In this document: positions 38,301-50,300 of the stretch, one piece after another | How the letters are laid out: every line of letters starts with the position of its first letter | How positions within the stretch are numbered: position 1 is the stretch's first letter | Origin: Rubripirellula lacrimiformis | Lineage (GTDB): Bacteria; Planctomycetota; Planctomycetia; Pirellulales; Pirellulaceae | NCBI RefSeq assembly: GCF_007741535.1 | Contig: NZ_CP036525.1 | Coordinates: 3,658,001-3,722,000 of the forward strand | Length of the DNA stretch: 64,000 nucleotides | Direction of reading: 5' to 3' | Made by a program: the position numbers and the translations under genes | Notes under the pieces: model-generated | Databases searched by the model: none | Told to the model about the DNA's origin: nothing | The model's input: only the letters and a program-made list of their open reading frames with translations

Positions 38301-41300
38301 TGATGTCGGCGACGGATCCACTGAACTGCAATGTTCCATCACTGCCATCGCCGTCGATCAGCAATAGTCCGGAGTCTTGCGTCAGCACGATCGTAGCGTG
38401 ATTGGCCGTCAGGGTGACGGTCAATTCATCGCCATCGACATCACTGGTGTCGATCAGTCCGGAACCGCCTTGGTTGAACAGGATCGTGCCGTTCTCGGCC
38501 ACGGTTGCTGTATCAGGGGCGGTCACCTCCGGCGCGTCGTTGACGTCCGTCGTGGTGATCGAAACGATTTCAATGTCGGTGCTGAATGCGCTCGATCCAC
38601 CGTGAACGCTGGTATCGACTTTCATGCCAGCGGTTCCGCTGGTTTGGTCCCAGGCGCGGAATTCGAACGTGCGGTCGGTCGTGTTACCGTTCTGACCATC
38701 GGGGGCGAATCGAACCAAGTCGGTTGACCGCAATAGCAGGGCTTCGGTTTCGGAAACGGTTCCCACGCTTGACCAATTCGTGCCGCCATCGGTTGAATAT
38801 TGCCACATTCCCCGCCCGTCGTTTCGCGTGGTGATCGCGATGCCTTCGGCCGATCCGTTGTCAATGTCGGAGATCGGGGATCCGCCATCGCTGGCAAGAA
38901 TTTGAGCGACTGTCTGGCCGGCGTTGTCGACATCGTCCTCGCTGATCGTTGGCATTCGCAGATCGCCAGAGTCGTCCAATTCCGGAGCATCGTTGACTTG
39001 CGTGATCGCAACCTGCGTGCTTCCGGAGGCAAGTTGCACTCCGCCGTCACCCTGCGCGTCCACATTGCCGTCGCTTAGCGTCCAGTCGATTTTGACGGAT
39101 TCGGGTGGTGCATCGCTGTTGTTCGCGTAGGTGATCTGTTTGACGATGTTGTTGACGTCCGCGGTCGTTGGGATTTCGACATTGGCGTCTGTGAAAGTCA
39201 GCGTCAGTTCGCCCTCGGTCCCCGTCGTATCGAAGGTCGCGATGATCTGGCCGTTTTTGATCAGGTCGCTTCCCGACAATGAAATGCCGTTCCCGTCGGC
39301 AAAGGAGAAGACGTCCTCGTTGCTGAGCGTGATTTCCCGGCCCAGGGTTAGGATCGCTCCGGAATAGTTTCCCGAACCACCGCCTGCAGCATCCAGTTCA
39401 GCGTCGGCGACCGTGATCCGCTCACCGAGTTGGACGGCAGGTCCGTCTTCGACAAATGTCGTTAAATTCTTGACCAGTTGAATGTTGTCGAAATACACGT
39501 CGTGCGTGTAATGGGAAGCTGGGTCGTGCAGCAAGCGGATCGCAATTCGATCGCCAAGCATGGCGGTGTGCGACCCGTCGGATGTGAAGGTGATGGACCC
39601 CGATTCGGAAAAGTCGGTCTCGGTCGCTGTTCCCGACACGCTGGACAAGATCGTTTCGGAGTTGTCACCGGCGATGGCCAGCAACTGAACGATATATTCG
39701 CCGACCACCGCACCGCCGCGAGCGACGTTGAAGGACAAGCTGTAAAGCGTGTCGGGTTCCAAAGGAGCGTTCAGTCCGGTGGCGTCCGTCGTCGCTCCGA
39801 TCGCAGAACCTTGGTAGACGCGAATGGCCTGGTCGCCATACGGGGTCGTGAATTCTCCCGAATCTTCGTCGACGTGCTCGACATAGGAGCCGTGGTTGCT
39901 GCTGATCCACCCTGCTGGATCAGCTGTGTTCGATCCAGAAATATCGACCGTCTCAAAACTGTCCGTGAACAGGATGGTGGATGTGTTCGATAAAACTGGC
40001 GCGTCGTTGACGGCACTGACTGTGACAAGTTGAGTTTCGACCGTGCTGGTACCGCCGTCACCGTCGGTGATGGTGAATTCGATCGTTCGGGCTGCTTCCG
40101 AAGGGGCTTGCGAAACGCTCGAGAAAGCGACGCGTCGTCCGACGCTTTGGACATCGGCCGCGTCGGCGTTTGCATTGAAAGTGATGACCAGGTCGTCACC
40201 AAGGCCCGTACCGCCGCTGAACGAACCGATCGTGATCCCGTCGATGATCAGATTGCTTCCGGAAACCGTCAGTTGCCCGGATCCGGTGCCTTCGTGTCGT
40301 ACGGTCAAACGGTCCGTACTTTCACCACCGGACGCATTTCGGACGTTGATCGTTCCACTAGCAAAGTCGACGCTGTCCGCATCGGACACGGTCAACCCGC
40401 CATCGATGATCTCTGCAGACGTCGCATCTTCGGTGTAGGAAGTGGTTCCATCGGTGGTCGCCAACACGGGCGCGTCGTTGGCGGATGTAACGGATATCGT
40501 GCTGACTGCCACCGGCGAAGCGTTTCCGAAATCGCTGTCCGACGGAATCACGTCGATCGTGCGATTCCCGGCGGTGGGATTCTGGCTGTTGTTCTCGTAG
40601 GTGATCGTGCGCAGGAGTGCCTGCAGGTCCGATTGGGGAATCGGCGCGGTGGTGACTTCCACAATGGTGAATCCAGAACCATCGAAATCGATTTCAAACG
40701 TGGTGGATCCAACGGCGGTGGTGACGTTGTCCGCGACTCCGTATTGGAATGTGACACCGTTGATGCGAATCAGTTCAGCCGAACCGTCCGAAAAATTGTT
40801 CAGGTTGACGCCCAACATCTCGTAGGTGGCGTTGTCAACATCGCTGATCGTTGCATCGGCGTCGACGATCGACACCTGTCCGTCGCCCTCGGCGAATGAC
40901 GTCGTATAGTCGATGCCCGCATCGTTCGATCCGTTCAGGTCAGCGATCGGTAGGTCGTTGACCGCCGTGATGTTGATCTCACGCGTGTAGGTGGTCGAAT
41001 CGCTATCGCCGTCGTTGACGATGAAACTTACTGTTCGGGTGTCCGTTGACGGATCGTCGCTGATGTTGGCATACCGAACACTTCGCAGTGCTGATTGGTA
41101 ATTCGCGACGCTATCGCTTCCGCTTAGCGTCAAGGTTCCCGTGCTCTGGTCCCAACTGCCCGTAATGTTTCCGTAGCTCGAAAAAGTAAGCACCTCTTCA
41201 CCGATTGCGTAGTTGCCGGTGATGGCGACGACGGCTGAATCGAGGAGATGGTCGTCGACATCGGCAAGAACCAGGCTGTTGTCGATGTACAGCGATGGAC

Positions 41301-44300
41301 CGTTTTCGGTGTATTCCACCGCAGCCAAATCTGCGCGGTCGGATCGGACTGCGACGTTGTCGATATATCCACGGACTCCGGAATGGTCCGCTGATGTATC
41401 GGTAAAACGGAGCGTCGTCGAAGTCGAATCAGCGACGAAGCTAAACGTATAGGATTCAAGGTCAGTTCCGGCCACACCGCTCTGGATGGCTTCGGTCAAT
41501 AGCGTCGCATTCCCATCGACATCCACTTGCAACGATTGGCTCTCCGATCCGCTTCGGTCGCCATAGTGGAAGACTAGGAAGTATTCCTTTCCGATCTCGG
41601 TGGCAAATGTTTGCGACAACACACCGGGGTCACCGCCGATTTGTCCGAAACGAACTTCGTTGTCCGCCCAATCGACATCGCCCGTTGCTGTCCAACCGGC
41701 AAGGTCCGAGTTGAAATACGCGTTGGTAAGCTCGTTTTGCCCAAGAATATGCGGCGCGTCGTTGGTGCCGGTGATGATCAATTCAACGGTGGCCGTGTCC
41801 GAATTTCCGTTGACGTCCGTGACGGTGTAAGAGAACGAGTCGATGGCGGATTCGCCCTCGGCTAGATTCTCGAAAGCTCGGCCGGGGTCATACGAGAACG
41901 AACCGTCGGCCTGCAGGGTGACGGTGGCTCCCGAGGCCAGCGTGTGGGTGCTGCCGATCGAACTGAAATTTCCGTCAATTTCGGTAACCGATATCGAGCC
42001 ACCGTCCATGTCGATGTCGTTTGCAAGCACACCGCCGCTTGCTGGTACGGTGTAAATTGCGTCTTCGGTCAATGTGATGCCGTTCCATGTCGGCGTCTGA
42101 TCATCAGACCCCAATTCGCCATGGTTCCCGGCGGTCGAATAGTCGGTGACGGATGGATCGGCGCTGTCGAATTTGTAGTATCCGACCAAGCCGGTTTCGT
42201 CACCAGATAAATTCGCGGTCAGGTTGGCTTGGATCTCGGCCTGCGTGCGAGCAACGTTCCATACGCGTACGTCGTCCATTCCGCCCAGAAAGTACTGATC
42301 GTCTGGGCTGTTGAGACGTCCGCCGATCAGCAGATCGTTCATGGTGTCGTGGGCGTCGCCAATCGTACCGCTGCCAGCGTACGTTTCGACTAGTTCACCA
42401 TTGATGTAACTGTTGACGGTGCCGTTGTCGTACGAAACGGCGACGTGAGACCACTGGGTCGTCGATACGGTGACGCCTGTGTCGTGCCATGCCCAGCCTG
42501 GGTCGGTATTCGTAAACGCCCACCACAGGTTGCCATTATCGCCAATGCCAATTTCGTACTCGCCCTCTTTGTTCAAGATCATGCGAGTAAGAATCGAGTC
42601 GTCCGGGTTGATCCAGGCTTCCATGGTCATCGTCGTGGACATGGTCAGGCTGCCCGCATTTTCGATGGTGATGACGTCATTCCCATCAAAGACAAAGTGA
42701 CCGTTGTTGTCGGCGGCGTAGACGGGACCGTCGATCGCGAAGTGAGCGGAGAACTCAGACGTCTCGTCGGTGTTTTGGTTGGTCGCCGTGGCTGTGACGA
42801 AGTCGTTTGCTGAAACAAATGCCGTCAGAGTTGTGCTGAAGGTTGCGTTTCCCGAACTGTCGGTGGTGACCTCGATGGACCCCAGGAAGGTGCGGCCCTG
42901 GCCATATCCGTTGGCATATTCCGCTGAATCGAAGAACTCCAACGTGAACGTTGTATTGGCGGTGCTGTTAAACGTTCCATCGATTGCAATTTGCGACCCA
43001 TCACTGACCGCCGACGAAATCACCGGGAAGTTTTGCAGCGCATTGCCGCCAGTATCCGCATCACCGGCGTCGTTGACGCTGTAGTAGGGGGCTGTTCCAA
43101 CATTGACATCTTCGCCCGAACCCTGCAAATCGATGCCGACGATTCCGCTGGCCGCAGCACCCTGCCGAGACAGGATGGTGCCGTTGCCGTAGATGGAGTT
43201 CTCGGTGATCTCAATGGCGTAGGCGCCATCGTTGACCAAAATTCCAGCACCGTAGTTGTCGGCGATGATGTTGTGGATCAGCGAGATATTGTGGGTGCCG
43301 CTTCGCAGTGCGATGGCATCGTACTGCACGTGAGACCCGGTGATGGGGCCGACGGCGTTGCCGATGACTGTGTTGTCACTGATCGTGATCCCGCTGGAGG
43401 ATCCCGACAGGATGATTGCTTGGGTAGAGGTGCCGGTGAAGTAGTTGCCATCGATGGTGCCGCCTGTCGACGCGTTCATCGCGATCGCGTCACCGTTGCT
43501 GTAGTTGTATCCGCTGTTGATGAACTGGTTGCCGGAGACCGTCCAATTGTCGGACGCATTGCTGGCGTGGAATCCCGTCGCTTTGGAATACGCAAAGATA
43601 TTGTTGGACAGCGTACCATTGTCCGCGCCCACTGATTCGACATGGTTGAAGTTGTTCAGTGCGGCACCGGGATCTAGAATTCCGGTGGGAGCCACCCCGA
43701 AGACGTTCGAGTTGATCACGGTGTCCAGGACAGCATCTTCGATGCGGATGGCGGCATCGGAAGTGAATCCGTACATCGAGAATCCTTGCACCGTCACCGT
43801 ATCGGCACCCACGACAATCCCACTGAAACCGGCTGCGCCCACGATCGCGATCTCAGGGCGCTGGACGTCGCTGATGGCTTGGCCGTTCGTGCCTGTCTCG
43901 GTCATCTGACCAAGTGTGCCCGGGTTGACGTTCGCGCCAAAGACGGTCTGCGATGTTCCATCAAGGATGACGGATTCGGTGATCGTCGGCAGCGCAGCGG
44001 TCAGCGAAATCTGCCAGTACGCGTCGGTTCCTGCCGTTCCGGTGTACCCCGAATCGGTGTCCAGAATCGCAAAGTTGATGGTGTCCTGGCCGAGCGTGTT
44101 GTTGGCCGCCGTGATCGCTTCACGAAGCGAGATCTCGCCATCGGTACCGCCGCCAACGGCGTACAATTGTTCGATCGTGTAGCTTGCACCCAGTCCGGTG
44201 TCGTCGACATCGGAGGTGGTGGTGACGTTCAATACGGTGCTTTGCACGTCTAGCACGGTGACCGTGATTGTCTGGTCGTCGGTGTAGTCTCCATCGCTGA

Positions 44301-47300
44301 CCTGAACTGTGACCTCATACACGTTGTCCAGATCGCTGTCGTCTGCATTTTCGTAGTCAGGTGGGCTGACGAACGTTAAATTGCCTGAGGCGTCGATCAC
44401 GAAATCGTTTTGGTCGGTGCCACCGACGATTGAATAGGTCATCGTGTCGCCAGGCAAGTCGCCATCGCTGACGGTGACCTGAGTCACGAAGGACTCGGTT
44501 TCATTCACGCTGAGGCTAGCGGTTGTTCCAGCACCATCGCTGGTGATTGCCACCGCTTGGTCGTTGACGGGCGTGATTGTGATGCTGAATGAGCCAGTTG
44601 TTGCGCTGCCGGCCCCGTCATCGACGCTGAATGAGAAACTTTCCGAAAAGTCTTCACTGCCGTAGTGCTCGTAATAGACCCGGCCGGCGTTGATGTCAGC
44701 TTGTGTGAACGAGGCGGCAACCATGCCGTCCATCATGAGTTGCCCGTAACGAGGGTTTCCCGTTACCGTGTAAAGCAATTCAGCGGGGTTGTTGTCGACA
44801 TCCGTGGTTTCCAGCATTGTGGAGGTGATGACGTTGAATGATGATCCTTCAAGAAACGTATCGCCGGTATTGGTCGAAACGACCTGCTCGTCGTTGATGT
44901 CGGTCACGTTGATCGTGACGGTGTCATCTGTAGTGCTATAGGCGGTCGATCCACCCCTCGAAGTCACGTCGGCGCCGGAGCCTGCGGTGCCCGTGGTCTG
45001 GTCCCAGGCGTAGTAATCCAACGTCATGGTGCCGCCGGAGATTCCATCGGGAGTGAACCGGAACAAATCCGTCGCTCGCAGCAACGTCGCGTTGGTCTCA
45101 GACAGTGAATCGAATGTCTGCCATGAACTGCCGCCGTTGACGCTGTATTGGAGCGTTCCTGAGCTTCCGGTTTGCCCATACACCGCGATTCCTTCGACAG
45201 CTCCGGCATCCACATCGCTGACGCTGGAATTCAGCATGGCGGAGACGTTTGCCGTGAATGCGTTGGAATTTTCGGTCGTGTTGTACGTCGGTGACCAGGG
45301 TGTCATCACCGGCGCGTCGTTGACCTGGACCGGTTGGATGCCGCCGGAAATGGTGTTGCTCGTGCCACCATCGCCATCGGTGACGTATTCCTCGATCGTG
45401 CGAATCGACGTCGATGGACTCTCCGAAGTGTTTTCGTAGGTCAGGTTGTCCTGGACCGCGTTGACGACTGCCAGTGTGGCGTTGCTGTTGAACGTCACTA
45501 CCAGTTCCGTACCAGCCGACACAGGGCCGGTGTACGTTCCCACAACGACTCCGCCATAGGTGACATCTGTTCCGCTGATGCCGACTTGGCCCGCGGCGGT
45601 TCCCTGGTTGCGGATGTCGAGAACATCTTCGGCCAAACCATTGGACGTCAGTTGCAGGTGCAGTTGTCCGCCGTCGAAGTCCGTGCCATCGGCGTCGGCG
45701 ATGGCGGCCGCGGCGCCAATCAGGTAGGGGCCGCTGTTTTCGGTGTACGGCAACGTCCCGCCAGGTGAATTGATCACAGGGGCGGCGTTAACATTGTCGA
45801 CTGCAATCGTCATCACTTCGCTGTACGAATTGCCAGCCGCGTCGGTGACTTCGACATCTACATTGTGCGAGGTTGCTGTTTCGTAGTCCAACAGCGATCC
45901 ATCCGTGACGGTGATTTCGCCAGTTGTCGCGTCAATTTCAAATCTTCCGCCGGCGTCATCGGTCAGCGTGAACGTGAAGTTGGACAGCACTTCGCTGGCG
46001 TCCCACTCGATCACGGAATATCTTGATTTCCCTTCGCCAATATTGCTCCAACTGCCATCGGTGCTCTCGAGGTAAGCGAAGTCTTCCGCATCGCCAGAAT
46101 TTCTGGGGGAATCTGGGACCCAATTCTCATAGGCTAATGCCGAGCCAGTGCTGCCGCCGGTCCAGAGCAATTCCTCGTCACCGGTCGAAGACTGCCAATA
46201 GAATTCGCCTTCGGTGGTTTGATCCGTCGCGCCTACCCAGACATCGTCGCCTTCCTCGACAGCCATTTGCTGGACAAGGTCATTTTCGTATTGGGAACCG
46301 ATGCTGACTAGGTTGCCGGCAATGCCATTGAGCAGACTGCCCTGAGCGTTTGAATTGGCAGTTGCCCAGGTGCTGGTGCCTGCGCTGGTGCGATAAAACT
46401 TGTCCGTCGCTGCATCGTAGGTCAACGTCGAGTCGTTGTTTAGGATCGTCGATATCGCTGCTGGGATTTCGATGACTTGCACATCGCCGATCACTGGACC
46501 CGAATTGTTGGTGGCAAAATCGGTGCTGACGGCATCCATTGACATCATTTGCAGGGTCGTTGAAGTCGATTCAGCAACAAATGTAAATGTCCGATGACCC
46601 CATAGCATGTTGGTTTCCGACCAACCGTCCGGTTCGGTCACCGAAAAGTCTGTCGATATGCCGCCTGCACTGACGCGTAAATCCTTCGTGTTATCATCGC
46701 TGCCCCAGTTTCCGGAGAATGCGAATGTGACTTGATATTCACGACCGATCTCTGTCGTTAACGTCTGCTCGATCGCTCCGGGACCGACACCGTTCAGGTC
46801 AACCCCCAGCCCTCCCAGCGGCGTCCGTTCGTAGCTGTCACCGAGCAAGTCGACGCTGTTCTGCACCACCTGCCAAGGACCTATCGATGCCGGCGATTCG
46901 TAGACCTGGAAAGTCGCTGGAATGCCAGCCTCCAGGAACTGTCCATCGTTGACCACATCGTTGATGACATCAGGATCGGTTGGCACGACGTAACCAACGG
47001 TGGTTCCGTCCGCCGCGTTCTCGATGATGTGTAAGTCTTCGACGGGCGTGCTGGCGATGAAGCCTGCCCCCGGAGCATGCCCGACGCTAAGGTTGTTGCC
47101 GCTAACGACATCAACGACTTCGCTGGAACCATTGAAGCCATCCATTTGCCAGTTGGCGACCAAGTTGCTAGGCAAGTTGCCGCTGTCGAATTTCGCTTGA
47201 TAGTTCAATTCGATTTCGGATGCGCTGCGGACATCGTTCCAAACTCGAACATCGTGCAACGTGCCGCTGAATACGTTCGCAGAGTATACGTCTCCGCCGT

Positions 47301-50300
47301 CATCTGCATCTTGCCCAAGCAGCAGCTGCGTCGTCGATGCGTTGTGAAGCTGATGACTGGTCTCAACTCCGGTGAGCGATTCCGCAAACTGACCGTCAAT
47401 GTAGAAATGGACATCGCCGTTGGTGTTGTCCCACGAAACCGCAATGTGATGCTGCTGGCCGTCAAGCAGTTCGGTGTAAGTTCCTGCGGTTAGGTTGGGC
47501 GCTCCATTATTAATCGCGATATGCAGCGAGCCATCGGGATTGATGGCTACTCCGAATTCGGTCTCGATTCCTCCCTCTTGATAGTCAATGATGGGGATGT
47601 AGCCGCTGGGAACAGAATCAATTTGGAAAGTCGCTTCCAAGGTTAGCTGCGTCAAACCGCCCAGGACGGGGCGTCCGTCGGTGAGGAACAGGTAACCGTC
47701 GTTTCCGCCGTCGGTATTCAGTTCGATGCCGCTGGACAGATCGGTCGGCGCGTTGTTGGATTCGACCAGATCGTTCAATGAAACGGTAAAGACTTTGTCG
47801 TATGTCTTCAGTTCCTTGTCGGTGACGCGAACGGTCAGTGAGTGGGATGCCGCGCTCTCGTAATCCAGCAACGATCCATCGGCGACGGTGATCTGGCCGG
47901 TATCCGCGTCGGTCACAAAGGCACCGTCGACGGTTTGCGATTGGATCGTGTAGGTCAATGCCTGATTTGCGTCCAGCACAGCATCCGCGTCCCATTCGAC
48001 GATCGAAGCAAAGCTATTTCCCGTATTTCCGTCGAGCCAAGCTCCCGTGGAATCTTGAGCAAGGTAATCCTCATCCGAAACAGCGGCGTTGGGCTCGCCG
48101 GTATCCCAATTCTGATAGTTGCCATCAATGGCATATCCAGCCCCTGTTCCCCTCCAAAACTGATCCGCATCGTCACCGGCAGTCTGCCATCGCCATTCGC
48201 CTTCCACGGTAGCGTCGCTTCCGCCCATCCAAATGATCCCGGCACCTGCTGCGTCGGCGGCATCACGGATCGCAATGTTTTCCGTTGCTGATCGCACCAC
48301 TGTCAGTTGCCCCGCAACTCCACTGAGAGTATTCGCAATCGCATTGGACTCGGCAGTCGTCCAATTGGTGGTTGAAGTTTGAACCTGATAGAACTTGCCG
48401 GACTCTGCGTTGTACGAGAGAGTCGGATCAGCGGCCAACAGGGACGCAATCTGAGCCTCGCGTTCGGCATCGGCGCCCGCAACTTGGCCCACGACCGTTC
48501 CGTCGACTGCGTTCTCATCGAGTGCGAAAGTTAGTGACGCCTCGCTGCTGATGTATCCGGTACCCGTCAAATGGGCGGCCGTCAAGTTGTTGCCGCTGAC
48601 CGATTCGGTAACGACACCGTCCGCAGACAAGTTGTCAAATCGCCAGTTGGCTACCATTCCCTGTTCGTCGAACGGCAAATCGCTTGCATAGCTGCTGGAG
48701 ATTTCCGATGCTGTTCGCAGATCGTCAAAGACTCGGAAGCTCTGTAGCGTTCCTGAGAAATTCTGATCCGGGTCATAGCCACCACCTTGCGTATCTTGGT
48801 CTTGGCCAAATACTAGCGTTCCACCGGATTGGATGGTTACGTCCGTAGCAACGTTGGTTCCACTATCGCGTTGGACGCCGTCGACAAAGACCTGCCAGGC
48901 ACCGCCGCTGCTGTTCCACGTCATGGATAGCGTATGGAATTGCCCGTCAGCAAGAGTTCGATAGTCGAATGTGTTGGCAAGACCTAACTCGTCATTGACA
49001 ATGAAGCTCAATGAGCCATCGCCATTGAAGGCCAGATTCACGTCGTTTCCATAGTTCGATGAACCCGCCGCGTAGGAGACTAGGTTCAATTCCGATGCTG
49101 TGTCGGTGTAGGCAAAACGAGTTTCGATCGTTAATTCTGTCAGTCCACCGAAAACCGCCCCACCATCATCAGCAATTAGGTAAGCATCATTCCCGCCATC
49201 GTTATTGAGGTTCAATCCGCCATCGTTGGTTGCCGTGGCGGATAGATCGTTGGGAGCATTGGATCCATTGGCGTGAAGCTCTGTCATGTCCGAGTCGTTG
49301 ACCGCGTAGTTATACACTCGCACGTCGTCGATCAATCCAGTGAACTCGCCACCAACCGATCCAATGTCGTACGCACCAAGCTTGACGGATGTCACGCCAG
49401 TCAAGTCATCGAAGAATACGTTGGACGACGCGTCGCCATTGCTGTAGCTGATGTCGCCGCCGGTTTGTGCGACGCCGTCGATATAAAGCGTATTGCCACT
49501 CGCGTCGGTGGTCACCGCGACGTGATGCCATTGATCGTCATTGATCGTGGCGGTGGAGGTCATCCGCAACTGCGGGGAACCGCCGGTGCTGATCGCCCAA
49601 AACACGTTGCCGTTTTCAACCCACAGCGTCGCGAACTCGCTGGGGTCGCCGCTGCTGATGTCGAAGATGGTTGCGAGGCCAGTTGTCGAAAGCTTGACCC
49701 AGGTAGCGACCGTTCCTTGGGAAAGTGCCGCGAAGGTACCTGCGTTTGCCGACAAGTCCACGTAGTCACCGGATCCGTCCAGCGTTAGCTTGCCGTCCCC
49801 CACTTGGTTCGTGCCAGACGTCGTGTCGATAACGGCATGGCCTTGCAACGTGCCGTCGAGACCATTGGCGCTGCTGTCCGTCGCGTCCGTTCCAGAATCA
49901 AACTTGTAGTGCGCAAGTGGTTCGGTCGACGCGACGTACTCGTAAGCACCGATATCTGCGGATGCATCGCGCGTGGCACCGCGTTGGTCTACAGTCGGTG
50001 ACGTGCCGCCGGCGGCATTGTACGCGATGCTTGTTTCGCCAATGGCGTGGACGGAATGGCCGGAGGCGGCGTCAACGCTCAGCGCGGCCAATGACGGATC
50101 ACTGCCGAGGATGTCCGTGCCAACGGTTCCGGTGACACCCGTGTTGTCCTCGATAATGTTGTAGCCGCCGCTGACAATGGTTCCTTGAACGTCACTGCCA
50201 CCCAGGTCGGATGTGTTGTCGGCGAAGATCGAATTCTCCGCGTTGACCGTCGCTTGGTAAATGTAGACACCGCCACCATAGCCACTTGCACTGACCGTTG

